From assembly GCA_019307065.1 (NCBI GenBank), contig JAFDKH010000042.1:1-37479 (forward strand): a stretch of 37,479 nt of DNA, read 5' to 3'. Both the position numbers and the translations under genes were made by a program. This document shows positions 25,967 to 33,580 of this stretch, in pieces (position 1 is the first letter of the stretch; each line of letters opens with the position of its first letter). The notes below the pieces were generated by a model. It did no database searches, was not told the origin of the DNA, and saw nothing but the letters and a program-made list of their open reading frames with translations. The stretch is from Deltaproteobacteria bacterium. GTDB lineage: Bacteria; Myxococcota; B64-G9.

Positions 25967-26111
25967 AGAGCGATGAAATCGCACTCTAGAGGCCGAGGTT
26001 ACTAGTTCGACAAGCTCGCACGGCGAAGCTGTGCGAGCAGTGCCGGGCCGTACAGATGCGTGGTAGCGAAGCGGCCCGCAGCTGTAGGCCAGGTATCTCC
26101 TTCAGCTCCAT
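25967..26111 (+). other. tRNA-Ala 3' fragment interrupted by hairpin element copy 2
   Basis: 25967-25998 matches the copy-B tRNA fragment up to GAGG (tRNA position 17269). A 96-bp double GCGAAGC hairpin element (25999-26094) follows, and the tRNA sequence resumes at 26095-26111, matching 17275-17291 with one mismatch. The element thus replaces the five T-loop bases GTTCG. Hairpin 1 here has a perfect GCTCGCAC/GTGCGAGC stem; the outer stem of hairpin 2 is partly decayed. 26112-26166 holds ACTATG-TTTTGTATATAG without the terminator seen at 22935, then GTAGTTGAATGGTAGCC of the second repeat family. Confidence 0.8.
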
Positions 26112-26166
26112 ACTATGTTTTGTATATAGATTGGACGTAGTTGAATGGTAGCCTGTGCCCTGTATT

Positions 26167-27270
26167 TTATTCCAGTTCCATTCCGAAATGCGGTTTCATG
26201 CCAAGCTGTTTTTCGCCCACCCGGGATATGCCCAGCGCGCGTAACGCCTCATCGGCCACCAAACTATGACCCAAGTCATTGAAATGCAATTCGTCCGCCA
26301 GATAGATGTCTAGATCCATTTCCTTCTCGATGATCAGACCATACATATCAATCAGCAGGATCGGATCAATCGCGTCAATGGAATCAAGGATCTTGAGAAT
26401 GCCCGAGTCGAACAGATCGACAATGAAATCCTGGAATGGGCCCAGCATTTCCGCCCACCCGTCGCAAGTGGCGTAGTTGGGATAAAGCAGGTAAACGATG
26501 TCCACATCGGGATTATGTTCCCGAACGGCCCCGATGATGGTGAACAAACGCCCGATGATTTCGTCCATCACGATGTCGAACCTCTCTTCAAGATCCGAAA
26601 AATCGCCCGTGTTGTACATGTCTTGGAAAAAGTACAGAACATCATTGCCGCCCATCGAGACCACGATAACGTCGGCATCCGGCAGCAGGGGTACGAGCCT
26701 GTCGAAATAATACCCCCCGGGCAGCCATTCCTCAGAGGAGGTGCCTCCGACGGCCTCGTTGTGAAGCTGAACTTCCACGAGCGGGGAGAGCCGTTCGGCC
26801 AGCCTTTCGGGAAAAGGCACAGGATGCCCGACCACCGGCAGGCTGTCGCCGAAAGCTACCAGGTTCAGGGATCCCTCCTCGACCGCACGAACCAGGCGGT
26901 CGGGCCGGTTGCGCGTGGTGACCTTATAACCGGGCTTGAGCGCCGGTTGGATGATGTAGATGCCGTTGGCGAGATCTCCGAATCCGAAGAAGCCGTCGTC
27001 GCACGAGGTGAAGAGCGCATCCCGGGACTTGCCCAGCAGGCGCACATCGATTCCCGCCAGGGGTTCATCCCCGCGACCCAGGCCTCCTTCGTAAATCGAA
27101 TGGTCGTCGTGGTCGGCGTCCAGGTAGACCTTACCGATCACCTCCGGGGAGCGGATGGCACCGCGGTGTGAGCAATCGGCGACCTCCTCGCCAGTATCCT
27201 GACCGCACCCGGCGGCCAGGATGCCTAATAACAGAAGAAAGATTCTTGGATTGATCGAGTAAACATTCAT
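26167..27270 (-). CDS. SGNH/GDSL-type hydrolase lipoprotein with N-terminal SdrD/Cna-B-like domain
   Basis: 367 residues; signal peptide ends LAAGC (Cys22). Residues ~42-120 form a prealbumin-like unit (IGKVYLDADHDDHSIYEGGLG, LAGIDVRLL, DDGFFGFGDLANGIY) as in SdrD-B or Cna-B domains. The hydrolase domain has all SGNH blocks: AFGDSLP (nucleophile Ser143), NEAVGGTS, MGGNDV (Asn209) and DELHFNDLGH (Asp326, His329). Such enzymes cleave esters of lipids, acetyl groups or polysaccharides; the substrate is unknown. No good Shine-Dalgarno precedes the ATG. It lies between two copies of the second repeat family as a one-gene unit. Confidence 0.88.
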   Translation of the reverse strand: MNVYSINPRIFLLLLGILAAGCGQDTGEEVADCSHRGAIRSPEVIGKVYLDADHDDHSIYEGGLGRGDEPLAGIDVRLLGKSRDALFTSCDDGFFGFGDLANGIYIIQPALKPGYKVTTRNRPDRLVRAVEEGSLNLVAFGDSLPVVGHPVPFPERLAERLSPLVEVQLHNEAVGGTSSEEWLPGGYYFDRLVPLLPDADVIVVSMGGNDVLYFFQDMYNTGDFSDLEERFDIVMDEIIGRLFTIIGAVREHNPDVDIVYLLYPNYATCDGWAEMLGPFQDFIVDLFDSGILKILDSIDAIDPILLIDMYGLIIEKEMDLDIYLADELHFNDLGHSLVADEALRALGISRVGEKQLGMKPHFGMELE

Positions 27271-27323
27271 GAATCCATATCATAAGGATTCTCATCCAAA
27301 TTAGAATCTTTTTGTTGTTTTCA

Positions 27324-27345
27324 TTATTTTTCAACTAGTTAAAAG
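27324..27345 (+). repeat. CAACTAGTTAAAAG boundary motif
   Basis: ATTTTTCAACTAGTTAAAAG, containing the palindrome AACTAGTT. The same block stands at 28439-28453. Here it supplies the stop codon of the truncated DUF4215 remnant. Confidence 0.55.
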
Positions 27346-27427
27346 TCCCGTTGCCGCAGGTCTCGTCGGACATGCAGGTTGCGTTGCAGCCGTCGCCGTC
27401 GGTTGTGTTGCCGTCGCCGCAGTCGAA
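27335..27427 (-). pseudogene. Remnant of a DUF4215-type Cys-rich repeat protein
   Basis: Thirty codons read FDCGDGNTTDGDGCNATC then MSDETCGNGTFN and TAG. CGDGNTTDGDGCNATC is the hallmark of the myxobacterial DUF4215 repeat; CGNG should continue into the next repeat but instead runs into the AACTAGTT motif and stops. There is no start codon or upstream repeat. Clearly a cut-off fragment. Confidence 0.65.
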
Positions 27428-27568
27428 CGAAAGGGGGGACGGTCATAACAAAATTTGAATATCGCCTAACCGGTAGCTATACCCATATCCTACATCTATG
27501 GCTGCCTGAGTTGCCAAGCCGCAAGGCATGGGCTATCCTCCCGCAAACTCGAGATTGGAAAGGAAGTC

Positions 27569-28126
27569 ATGCGCGGGTACGAACGAATCGGACGAGTGGT
27601 AATTCTGGCGGGACTCTGCTGTTTAGCCTTTGGGCTCGGTTGCGAAAACGACCCGCAGCAGCTCCAACACAAGCAGGCAAAAGCCAAATCGAAGGCGGGT
27701 CCCGTGTCTGTCGTTCCCACCCTCGTCAAGGCGCAGCGCCTGGCGAACGTGATAAAAAAGTTCAAGCGCCATAGTGAGAAGTCGATTACCGGGTTCTTCG
27801 GCATCCTGCGGGCCAACTCTCGAGACTGCCGGGGCGGTTTGAAGAAAGTGCGTGCGCACTTCGCGAAGCATAAGGAGAGCCTGGAGGAAATCTTTTTAGA
27901 ATACCGCCAGGCATCCAGCGCGGCTTCCGACTCGGAGCGTGCCGCGGCCAACCAGACGGCCCTGGCCGATATACAGGCTAGCCTGCGGCGGGTTCAGGCC
28001 ACCCTGCAGAAGAATCTCCCTTTGCTCAAGTCTTATCGAAAGAAATGTCCAAAAACGGCCAATGAGCTGGTGGCTGAGATGCAGAGCTTCATGAGCACCA
28101 TCGGGAAAATGAAGATGGGTTTGTAG
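27569..28126 (+). CDS. Small helical lipoprotein
   Basis: 185 residues, AAAGGAAG 4 nt before the ATG. The signal peptide ends AFGLGC (Cys25). The mature protein is strongly helical and basic (LVKAQRLANVIKKFKRHSEKS, LEEIFLEYRQASSAASDSER, VQATLQKNLPLLKSYRKKCP) with two Cys (about 87 and 167) that could bridge helices. A predicted helical bundle or coiled coil in the periplasm; no family recognised. It converges with the peptidase fragment at 28163. Confidence 0.65.
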   Translation: MRGYERIGRVVILAGLCCLAFGLGCENDPQQLQHKQAKAKSKAGPVSVVPTLVKAQRLANVIKKFKRHSEKSITGFFGILRANSRDCRGGLKKVRAHFAKHKESLEEIFLEYRQASSAASDSERAAANQTALADIQASLRRVQATLQKNLPLLKSYRKKCPKTANELVAEMQSFMSTIGKMKMGL

Positions 28127-28127
28127 A

Positions 28128-28155
28128 GCCCGTGAAAAAAAACTCCACCACGGGC
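28128..28155. terminator. Hairpin between convergent genes
   Basis: GCCCGTG (28128-28134) pairs with CACGGGC (28149-28155); the loop contains A8. Probably ends transcription of the lipoprotein gene. Confidence 0.45.
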
Positions 28156-28162
28156 CCGGCGC

Positions 28163-28444
28163 CTACTTCGTCACAACCTCCACCGATGTGTCGCCGAAAA
28201 GATAACGATCCAGGAACTGATCGGTCACTTTGTAGGCTTTTAGGCGGTTCTCCTCCTTGGAGAAGCCGTGTCCTTCGCCCGCTATGACCATGTAGTGCAC
28301 CGGAACTTTTCGTTTCTTGAGTGCCTCGACGATGCGGTCGGACTGATCTTGTTTCACCCTGGCGTCGTTGGCTCCCTGCACGACCAATAGCGGTTTTTTG
28401 ATCTTGTCCACGAAGGCGGGTACCTTCCTTTTCTTGTCTTTCAA
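28163..28444 (-). pseudogene. C-terminal fragment of an S9-family (prolyl oligopeptidase) hydrolase
   Basis: About 90 codons remain: [41 protein letters not shown]. These are the catalytic Asp (GANDAR) and His (GHGF) regions of an alpha/beta-hydrolase S9 peptidase. The propeller, the GxSxGG nucleophile and all else upstream are missing, replaced at about 28437 by the CAACTAGTTAAAGGG repeat. The TTG that opens the frame comes from the repeat itself. Non-functional as a peptidase. Confidence 0.75.
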
Positions 28445-28470
28445 CTAGTTAAAGGGTACCCTGTCCCCAC
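28437..28470 (+). repeat. Second repeat family, right-end copy
   Basis: TCAACTAGTTAAAGGGTACC then CTGTCCCCAC. Same plan as 23241-23271 and 32700-32728. It marks the join between the peptidase fragment and the region before the helicase. Confidence 0.65.
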
Positions 28471-28507
28471 ATTTTGTCTGACAACCAGACCCGCAGAAAG
28501 ACCATAC

Positions 28508-29878
28508 ATGACCAGTTTCAAGCAACTCAAGTTGATCGATCCCTTGCTACGCGCAGTAGCGCGGGAAAACTACCAAGAACCAACTCCGATCCAGGCCCAA
28601 GCCATCCCCCTGCTGCTGGCAGGCCGGGACATTCTGGGATGTGCCCAGACCGGCACTGGAAAAACCGCGGCCTTTGCATTGCCCATGCTGCAAATGCTGA
28701 CCCAAAGTAACGCAGCCAGAGGCAAGCCGACAATCCGCGCTCTAGTGCTGTCCCCCACAAGGGAGTTGGCTGCCCAAATCGAAGAGAGCTTCGTAGCCTA
28801 TGCGCGCTTTTTGAAACTGCGCCACCTGGTGATCTTCGGCGGGGTCAAGCAAAATAGCCAGGTCACCGCCTTACGCCGGGGTATTCACATTCTGGTGGCT
28901 ACCCCCGGCCGGCTATTGGACCTGATAGGACAGGGCTACATTCACTTGGGCCAGGTGCAATTCTTTGTACTGGACGAGGCCGATCGCATGCTGGACATGG
29001 GCTTTATCCATGATATTCGCAAAGTCTTGAAACTCCTGCCGGCAAAGAGACAAAACCTGCTGTTTTCAGCAACCCTGCCTCCGGACATCACCCGGTTGGC
29101 TGGGTCGTTTCTGTCCAATCCCGCCCGGGTGGAAGTCAGCCCGCCGACTTCCACTGTAGACCAGATCGAACAACGGGTGTTGTTCGTGGACCGCCGGGAC
29201 AAGCCCAAGCTCTTGATTTCACTCCTCTCCCATCCCAGCATGGCCCGGGTGCTGATTTTTACTCGAACCAAACACGGTGCCGATCGCCTGGTCAAGAAAC
29301 TCAACAAGTCCAAGATCCCGGCTGGCGCGATTCACGGCAACAAGTCCCAGAACGCCCGGCGCAGGGCGCTGGCCGGATTTCACTCGGGAGAAATCACGAT
29401 CCTGGTGGCCACCGACCTGGCCTCGCGCGGTATAGACGTTGAAAACATCAGCCACGTATTCAACTATGATCTGCCCCACGAACCAGAAGTATACATACAC
29501 CGCATCGGTCGCACCGGCCGTGCGGGACTCAGCGGAGTGGCCATCTCTTTTTGCGACGAAAGCGAAACCGCCGATCTGCGGAGCATCGAGCGGCTGATCG
29601 GCAACGAGATTCCAGTGGATACGGGCCATGCCTGGCACGAACCCAAGGCTATGATTGTGACTTCTGCTACAGCAAAGGCCAGGCCAAAGCCACGACCTCA
29701 ACGCCGCAGCAAGCCAGGCAGGCTACAGACTAGAACCAGGCCTCGCCCAAAGTCCAAGCCAGCTTCCAAACCAGCCCGCAAAACCAGAAAACCGGCCAAC
29801 GAGTCTGCCAAGAAAGCAGCCAGCAACCGCAGCCGCCGGCGCTGGCGGCACTCCACCAAAAATCAGTCAAACAAATAG
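28508..29878 (+). CDS. rhlE: DEAD-box ATP-dependent RNA helicase, RhlE type
   Basis: 456 residues. All helicase motifs are present: Q motif ([10 protein letters not shown]), Walker A AQTGTGKT (46-53), PTRELA (83-88), TPGR (132-135), DEAD (156-159), SAT (187-189), and in the second RecA domain [22 protein letters not shown] and [10 protein letters not shown] (331-340). A Lys/Arg/Pro-rich tail from ~388 is the RNA-binding extension usual in RhlE. It unwinds RNA in ribosome assembly or mRNA decay. AGAAAGAC is a weak Shine-Dalgarno. Only 38 bp separate the ATG from the repeat at 28470, so the native promoter region may have been changed by insertion. Confidence 0.93.
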   Translation: MTSFKQLKLIDPLLRAVARENYQEPTPIQAQAIPLLLAGRDILGCAQTGTGKTAAFALPMLQMLTQSNAARGKPTIRALVLSPTRELAAQIEESFVAYARFLKLRHLVIFGGVKQNSQVTALRRGIHILVATPGRLLDLIGQGYIHLGQVQFFVLDEADRMLDMGFIHDIRKVLKLLPAKRQNLLFSATLPPDITRLAGSFLSNPARVEVSPPTSTVDQIEQRVLFVDRRDKPKLLISLLSHPSMARVLIFTRTKHGADRLVKKLNKSKIPAGAIHGNKSQNARRRALAGFHSGEITILVATDLASRGIDVENISHVFNYDLPHEPEVYIHRIGRTGRAGLSGVAISFCDESETADLRSIERLIGNEIPVDTGHAWHEPKAMIVTSATAKARPKPRPQRRSKPGRLQTRTRPRPKSKPASKPARKTRKPANESAKKAASNRSRRRWRHSTKNQSNK

Positions 29879-29882
29879 GCTA

Positions 29883-30089
29883 CTATTTAGGCTGGTATTC
29901 CAGGAGATCGGCGGGGGTACAGGCTAGGGCTTTGCACAGTGCTTCAAGAGTGGAAAACCGGATGGCCCTGGCCTTGCCGGTTTTGAGGACTGATAGGTTT
30001 TGAACCGAGATACCTACAGCGTCCGAGAGTTCAGTCAGCTTCATCTTACGTTTGGCAAGCTGCACGTCCAGATTGACAATGATTGGCAT
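29883..30089 (-). CDS. Small Xre-family HTH regulator (YozG-like)
   Basis: 68 residues, nearly all helix-turn-helix: LDVQLAKRKMKLTELSDAVGISVQNLSVLKTGKARAIRFSTLEALCKALACTPADLL, the Cro/C1-type fold of the HTH_26/YozG group. GAGGG stands 8 nt before the ATG. It lies 10 bp downstream of the DUF2975 gene in one operon, a pairing seen in many bacteria in which the small DNA-binding protein is thought to control its own operon. Its stop faces the helicase stop 4 bp away. Confidence 0.88.
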   Translation of the reverse strand: MPIIVNLDVQLAKRKMKLTELSDAVGISVQNLSVLKTGKARAIRFSTLEALCKALACTPADLLEYQPK

Positions 30090-30099
30090 GGCATTACCC

Positions 30100-30651
30100 T
30101 CAGATTGTGAGTTCGAGATCTTTTTTCATCTGGCAGCGCTCTTTCATGAGTTGCCCGTACTGGTGAGTCAGATAGGCAAATATGAGTGCGGCCAGACCGT
30201 AGGCCTGAGGTATTAGCAGAAGGGCCAGGAATACCATTCCGAGTTGCCAGCCTGAGACAGCGAATTGAAAGAACACATCTATCAAAAAAATTGCCGGAAG
30301 CAAGAGAACATCCAGAATACAGCTTGCAACCAGTAATCTCGTCAATCTTCTCAGAGTCGGCACCAGGCGGTCTGACAGTTCGGTCGATTCTCCATCGCTG
30401 CGCAGGGTAGACAGAACTTTGGCACCACTCCAGTAAATCCGTATCCACAGGTAGGATCTGACAAGGGCTGCCGTAACCGCCACACTTGCCAAAATGGTGA
30501 TTCCGGTCGAGGTTGTAACGCTCATCTGGGGCCAGACGGTCAGAATGTATATCAGCACACCGAGTCCCTGGAACAAGATCAGCGCCAGCGCCAGTCCGGC
30601 CAGGAACCTGAGTCCCTTCTCCAACTTGGCCAATAGAGAATTCTGGGTCAT
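30100..30651 (-). CDS. DUF2975-like four-helix membrane protein
   Basis: 183 residues, GGAGG 9 nt before the ATG. Four membrane segments: about 15-37 (LRFLAGLALALILFQGLGVL), 48-66, 105-130 (LLVASCILDVLLLPAIFLI) and 138-160 (LGMVFLALLLIPQAYGLAAL), with an amphipathic stretch between TM2 and TM3, as in DUF2975. The downstream partner is the YozG-like HTH gene, the usual arrangement. The membrane protein may sense or sequester and so control the regulator, but that is inference. Confidence 0.8.
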   Translation of the reverse strand: MTQNSLLAKLEKGLRFLAGLALALILFQGLGVLIYILTVWPQMSVTTSTGITILASVAVTAALVRSYLWIRIYWSGAKVLSTLRSDGESTELSDRLVPTLRRLTRLLVASCILDVLLLPAIFLIDVFFQFAVSGWQLGMVFLALLLIPQAYGLAALIFAYLTHQYGQLMKERCQMKKDLELTI

Positions 30652-30704
30652 GACAGACGGCCTCCGTTATTGAAGTCGATTGGTATTCATATCGTCTGAC
30701 AGGC

Positions 30705-30733
30705 AACATATACACTGAATACATGTTTGTCAA
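30705..30733 (-). promoter_or_regulatory. Promoter of the DUF2975-HTH operon
   Basis: On the minus strand TTGACA (30733-30728), 17 bp, TATGTT (30710-30705), about 54 bp before the ATG. The surroundings are A+T-rich. A likely place for autoregulation by the HTH protein. Confidence 0.6.
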
Positions 30734-30778
30734 TAATAAATTATCGATAAACATTAAAAAAGCATCGTTTATCATGAA

Positions 30779-30822
30779 ATACTGCAGGGGACGAAATACT
30801 ACAGGGGACGGAGGTAATACTT
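30779..30822 (+). repeat. GGGGACG direct repeat (left end of second repeat family)
   Basis: TACTGCAGGGGACGAAA followed by TACTACAGGGGACGGAGG. The GGGGACGGAGG part equals the left end of the element at 32640. It lies just downstream of the stop of the Cys-repeat lipoprotein. Confidence 0.55.
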
Positions 30823-30874
30823 TCAGCTGGAATAATCAGCTGCGCAAAGGTGAAAGACCACTAAGAAGACCTGC

Positions 30875-32572
30875 TCACCAGTCGCTGGCGATTCTCGAAC
30901 AACAGCACTGTATGAAAGACCGACCGGCCCCGGCGCAGGCATCGAAGGTTTCATTGCAAGTGTTAAGAATAGTCCAGTCGTCTGGCGGTGGCCATTGAAG
31001 CGCAGTGAAACAACGGCCGGCGATGGCCTGGCCCTCGACGATACAGGTTGACTCGCAATCCTCGGCCAGTCCCGCGTGGTCGCGGCAGTACTCCCCGCAG
31101 GTGTTGACCGTCAGTGCGCCTGAGTCGAAGGTTTGCCACAACTCGACGGTGGTGTGACTGGTGATCAGGCTGACACGAATAACGTTCAGTTCTGCGTCGA
31201 GGTAATCGACCTTCTTCTCCGGGGCCTCGTTGTCGTCCGGAAAGAAATGCAAAGAGTGAATATCGTCAAGCGGGTCGTCGAATACCACCAGGAACTGATC
31301 GAACCAGTTGTGCTGGCTGTCTACGAAGGCCAATCGGAAAGGGTCTTGAACCAGGCGCTGATCCTGTCCCAACTTGAATGAGGCCTGTAAAAGCGCCGTG
31401 GGACAGGCCAGCATACAGGCGTCTGAAGAAGAGTAAACACGCTCCTCCAACTCGAGCTCGGCGCCGTCGGCGGTCCGGACCCGGTGCAGGACCGGCAGGT
31501 AAAGGTCGTAGATGCAGGTGAGAAAGTACCAGCGTTCATATTCATCACCGTCCACGGTGAGTTCGATCGTTTTGACTGGATAGGTGATTGGTGGCGAGAG
31601 GTAGAGCTCGTCGAAGATGCGCAGGCGATCTTCCGTGAGGTTGGGATCAAACCAGACATCGTAAGTCAGCGTGTAGGTCTTGGCGCCGTCCGAGAAGGTC
31701 TGGACGAACTGGTACTCGACCCGCTCGGGGGTCGTGCTTTGCGTGAAGTTGCCGTTCGCCAGGGGAGTCAGCAGCCTGCGCTCGGGCCCGAACTCGATCG
31801 AGGCGATCCAGTTGCGCTCGAACGAAGGTTGATCTTTGGGCAGAGAAACCACACCGTTTTCGAAAGTGATTCGCATGCGGTTATGATATCCGCCGAATAT
31901 GTCCCAGGTCGAGCGCTTGTCGCTGCAGACCTGGGTAGCGGCCGGGATTACCAGAGCATAGTCCTGACCGAGATCAAGACAAAACCCCTGGACGCAGCCG
32001 TCTAAACAGGTGCGCTCGGACTTGTCATAGTCGCAGCGGCCGTTGACCGGATTGCAAGTACCTACAGGATCGTACTCCTCGATGGTTGTTTTATTTAGGC
32101 AACGGGCCGCTGGCGGATCGTCGCAGACTACATTGTGGCAGGGGTCCTGGCCGACACACTGATTGTCTTCGCAGGCCGTTGTACAGGTCCGGTCAGTGAA
32201 GCCGTATTCGCATTTGCCTTCGGGCGCAACACAGATGCCAAGGGCATCGAAGACCCTGAGCGTGTTCGCGTTGATGCATTGATTGTCCGATGGCTGGTCA
32301 CAGATCACGCCGTCACATGGGTCGATGGAAATGCAGTGATCGACCGAGCAGCTGTGATCGCATGTTCGGTCGGTGTGGCCGTAGACGCATGCTTCGCTGT
32401 CCGGGCTGCAGGCGCCTTGCAGCGGATACTCTCTGAGTGTGTTGGCGTCGACGCAGGTGTTCGCGGGTGGGTGTACACAATCGCTGTCGAGGCAGGCTGG
32501 CTCGGAAGCGTTCGAGCATCCCAACGCGGTCGACAAGGCCAGCAGACAGGTCATTCCTTGGAATAATCTCAT
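30875..32572 (-). CDS. Cys-repeat lipoprotein with large beta domain
   Basis: 565 residues from ATG 32572 (GGGAG upstream; an in-frame ATG 16 codons earlier lacks signal-peptide character). The signal peptide ends TALGC (Cys19). Residues ~25-175 are three Cys-rich units of ~50 residues with a common plan (CVDANTLREYPLQGAC..CVYGHTDRTC; CINANTLRVFDALGIC..CEYGFTDRTC; CLNKTTIEEYDPVGTC..CDYDKSERTC), typical of Myxococcota surface proteins. The remaining ~390 residues are a strand-rich domain with no catalytic motif I can name, ending CCCSRIASDW. It is a one-gene unit between two GGGGAC repeats; the C-terminus may have been altered at the 30822 repeat. Confidence 0.8.
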   Translation of the reverse strand: MRLFQGMTCLLALSTALGCSNASEPACLDSDCVHPPANTCVDANTLREYPLQGACSPDSEACVYGHTDRTCDHSCSVDHCISIDPCDGVICDQPSDNQCINANTLRVFDALGICVAPEGKCEYGFTDRTCTTACEDNQCVGQDPCHNVVCDDPPAARCLNKTTIEEYDPVGTCNPVNGRCDYDKSERTCLDGCVQGFCLDLGQDYALVIPAATQVCSDKRSTWDIFGGYHNRMRITFENGVVSLPKDQPSFERNWIASIEFGPERRLLTPLANGNFTQSTTPERVEYQFVQTFSDGAKTYTLTYDVWFDPNLTEDRLRIFDELYLSPPITYPVKTIELTVDGDEYERWYFLTCIYDLYLPVLHRVRTADGAELELEERVYSSSDACMLACPTALLQASFKLGQDQRLVQDPFRLAFVDSQHNWFDQFLVVFDDPLDDIHSLHFFPDDNEAPEKKVDYLDAELNVIRVSLITSHTTVELWQTFDSGALTVNTCGEYCRDHAGLAEDCESTCIVEGQAIAGRCFTALQWPPPDDWTILNTCNETFDACAGAGRSFIQCCCSRIASDW

Positions 32573-32638
32573 CGGGTTTCTCCCCGTTTGGATACTAGAA
32601 TGAGTGGCCAAATGGTGCAACCCGCTTCGCAGTGATTT

Positions 32639-32728
32639 CGGGGACGGAGGCAGGCAGGCCCTCCGTAGCTTCAGCGAAGGGGGGCACCTCCCTTATTTTT
32701 CAGGTAGTTGAATGCTACCCCGTCCCCG
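32639..32728 (+). repeat. 90-bp element with CGGGGACGG/CCGTCCCCG ends (second repeat family)
   Basis: Inverted ends CGGGGACGG (32639-32647) and CCGTCCCCG (32720-32728), followed by T7. Inside are a GGAGG/CCTCC stem and GGTAG-TTGAATG-CTACC. Partial copies: 23212-23271, 26137-26160, 28437-28470, 30779-30822. The rest of the gap 32573-32926 shows no gene. Confidence 0.75.
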
Positions 32729-32926
32729 TTTTTTTACAGCACCGGGTGCTGACGCAGCTGTCAGGGTGTGAAAGTCAGGTTGCACTTTTTTTAGCCAATA
32801 AAGGCAGTCGCCGGGATGGGCCCAGCCGGGCAATCCCCCGAGACTCGGTATGTTTTCTAAAATCGGCACAGCCGCCAGCCTTCTGGCACCCGTTTTGCAC
32901 TTTAGAGTTTTCACAAGGAGGTTCAC

Positions 32927-33580
32927 ATGAGTTCGAGATTGTTAGCGGCCAGTGCGGCTGCCGTTGTACTGGTTTGCCTGCCCCTGGAGTTGCCAAGAGC
33001 AGACGATAAAAACGACGGGCATTTCGAGTTCACCATGGGCTTTGTTACCGGCGAACAAAAACACTCAGGTACACACTTCAAGCGTGAAACCGATTCGCGC
33101 CTGCATCTCGATGAACCCTTTTTACATGCGCCCTTCAATCAGGTGCATGTGCATGGCTTGCGCTACGAACTACGCCTAGTTTCGCACCATGTTCGCATGA
33201 CAGCCGGGTTCGATGTGCCTTTTACGTCCTACCAGACAGCCGACGCCACAAACTCATATGAAATTGACGACAGGCTAGTCGAGGTGGTTGCCGAAGAGTT
33301 GCGGCCATACGATCTGCACTTCGGAATCGGCGGCGAATACTGGATAGGCCCGGTGGCTGCCTATGCCGATTTGCTCGGCGGCGTTCATTGGACCTATGCC
33401 ACGTTTCTCGTCGATGGCGAACACCTGGACTACTCGGCAACTAGTTTCAATTTCTGGGCCCGGGTCGGTCTGCGCTTTCACGTAAAAGACTGGCTCTTTT
33501 TGGCAGCCGCGGGTGAGATTGGCCTGGTTGGCGACTTGCGTTGGGCGGCCGAACTCTCGGTCGGCTTCGCCATCATGTAA
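32927..33580 (+). CDS. Secreted outer-membrane-type beta-barrel protein
   Basis: 217 residues; a perfect AAGGAGG 6 nt before the ATG. A cleavable signal peptide (AASAAAVVLVCLPLELPRAD, no lipobox) precedes alternating strands: HFEFTMGFVTG, VHVHGLRYELRLVSHHVRMTAGFDVPF, DLHFGIGGEYWIGPVAAYADLLGGVHWTYA, FNFWARVGLRFHVKDWLFLAAAGEIGL, ending in ELSVGFAIM. The length, strand alternation and hydrophobic/aromatic C-terminus suggest an eight-stranded outer-membrane barrel. It is unusually His-rich near residues 60-85. No family named. It overlaps the convergent transporter gene by 8 bp. Confidence 0.65.
   Translation: MSSRLLAASAAAVVLVCLPLELPRADDKNDGHFEFTMGFVTGEQKHSGTHFKRETDSRLHLDEPFLHAPFNQVHVHGLRYELRLVSHHVRMTAGFDVPFTSYQTADATNSYEIDDRLVEVVAEELRPYDLHFGIGGEYWIGPVAAYADLLGGVHWTYATFLVDGEHLDYSATSFNFWARVGLRFHVKDWLFLAAAGEIGLVGDLRWAAELSVGFAIM

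Noticed and set aside
30723..30998. Plus-strand small protein at the start of the Cys-repeat lipoprotein's 3' side
   Set aside because: It runs through a promoter, a GGGGAC repeat and the antisense of a coding region; no ribosome-binding site.
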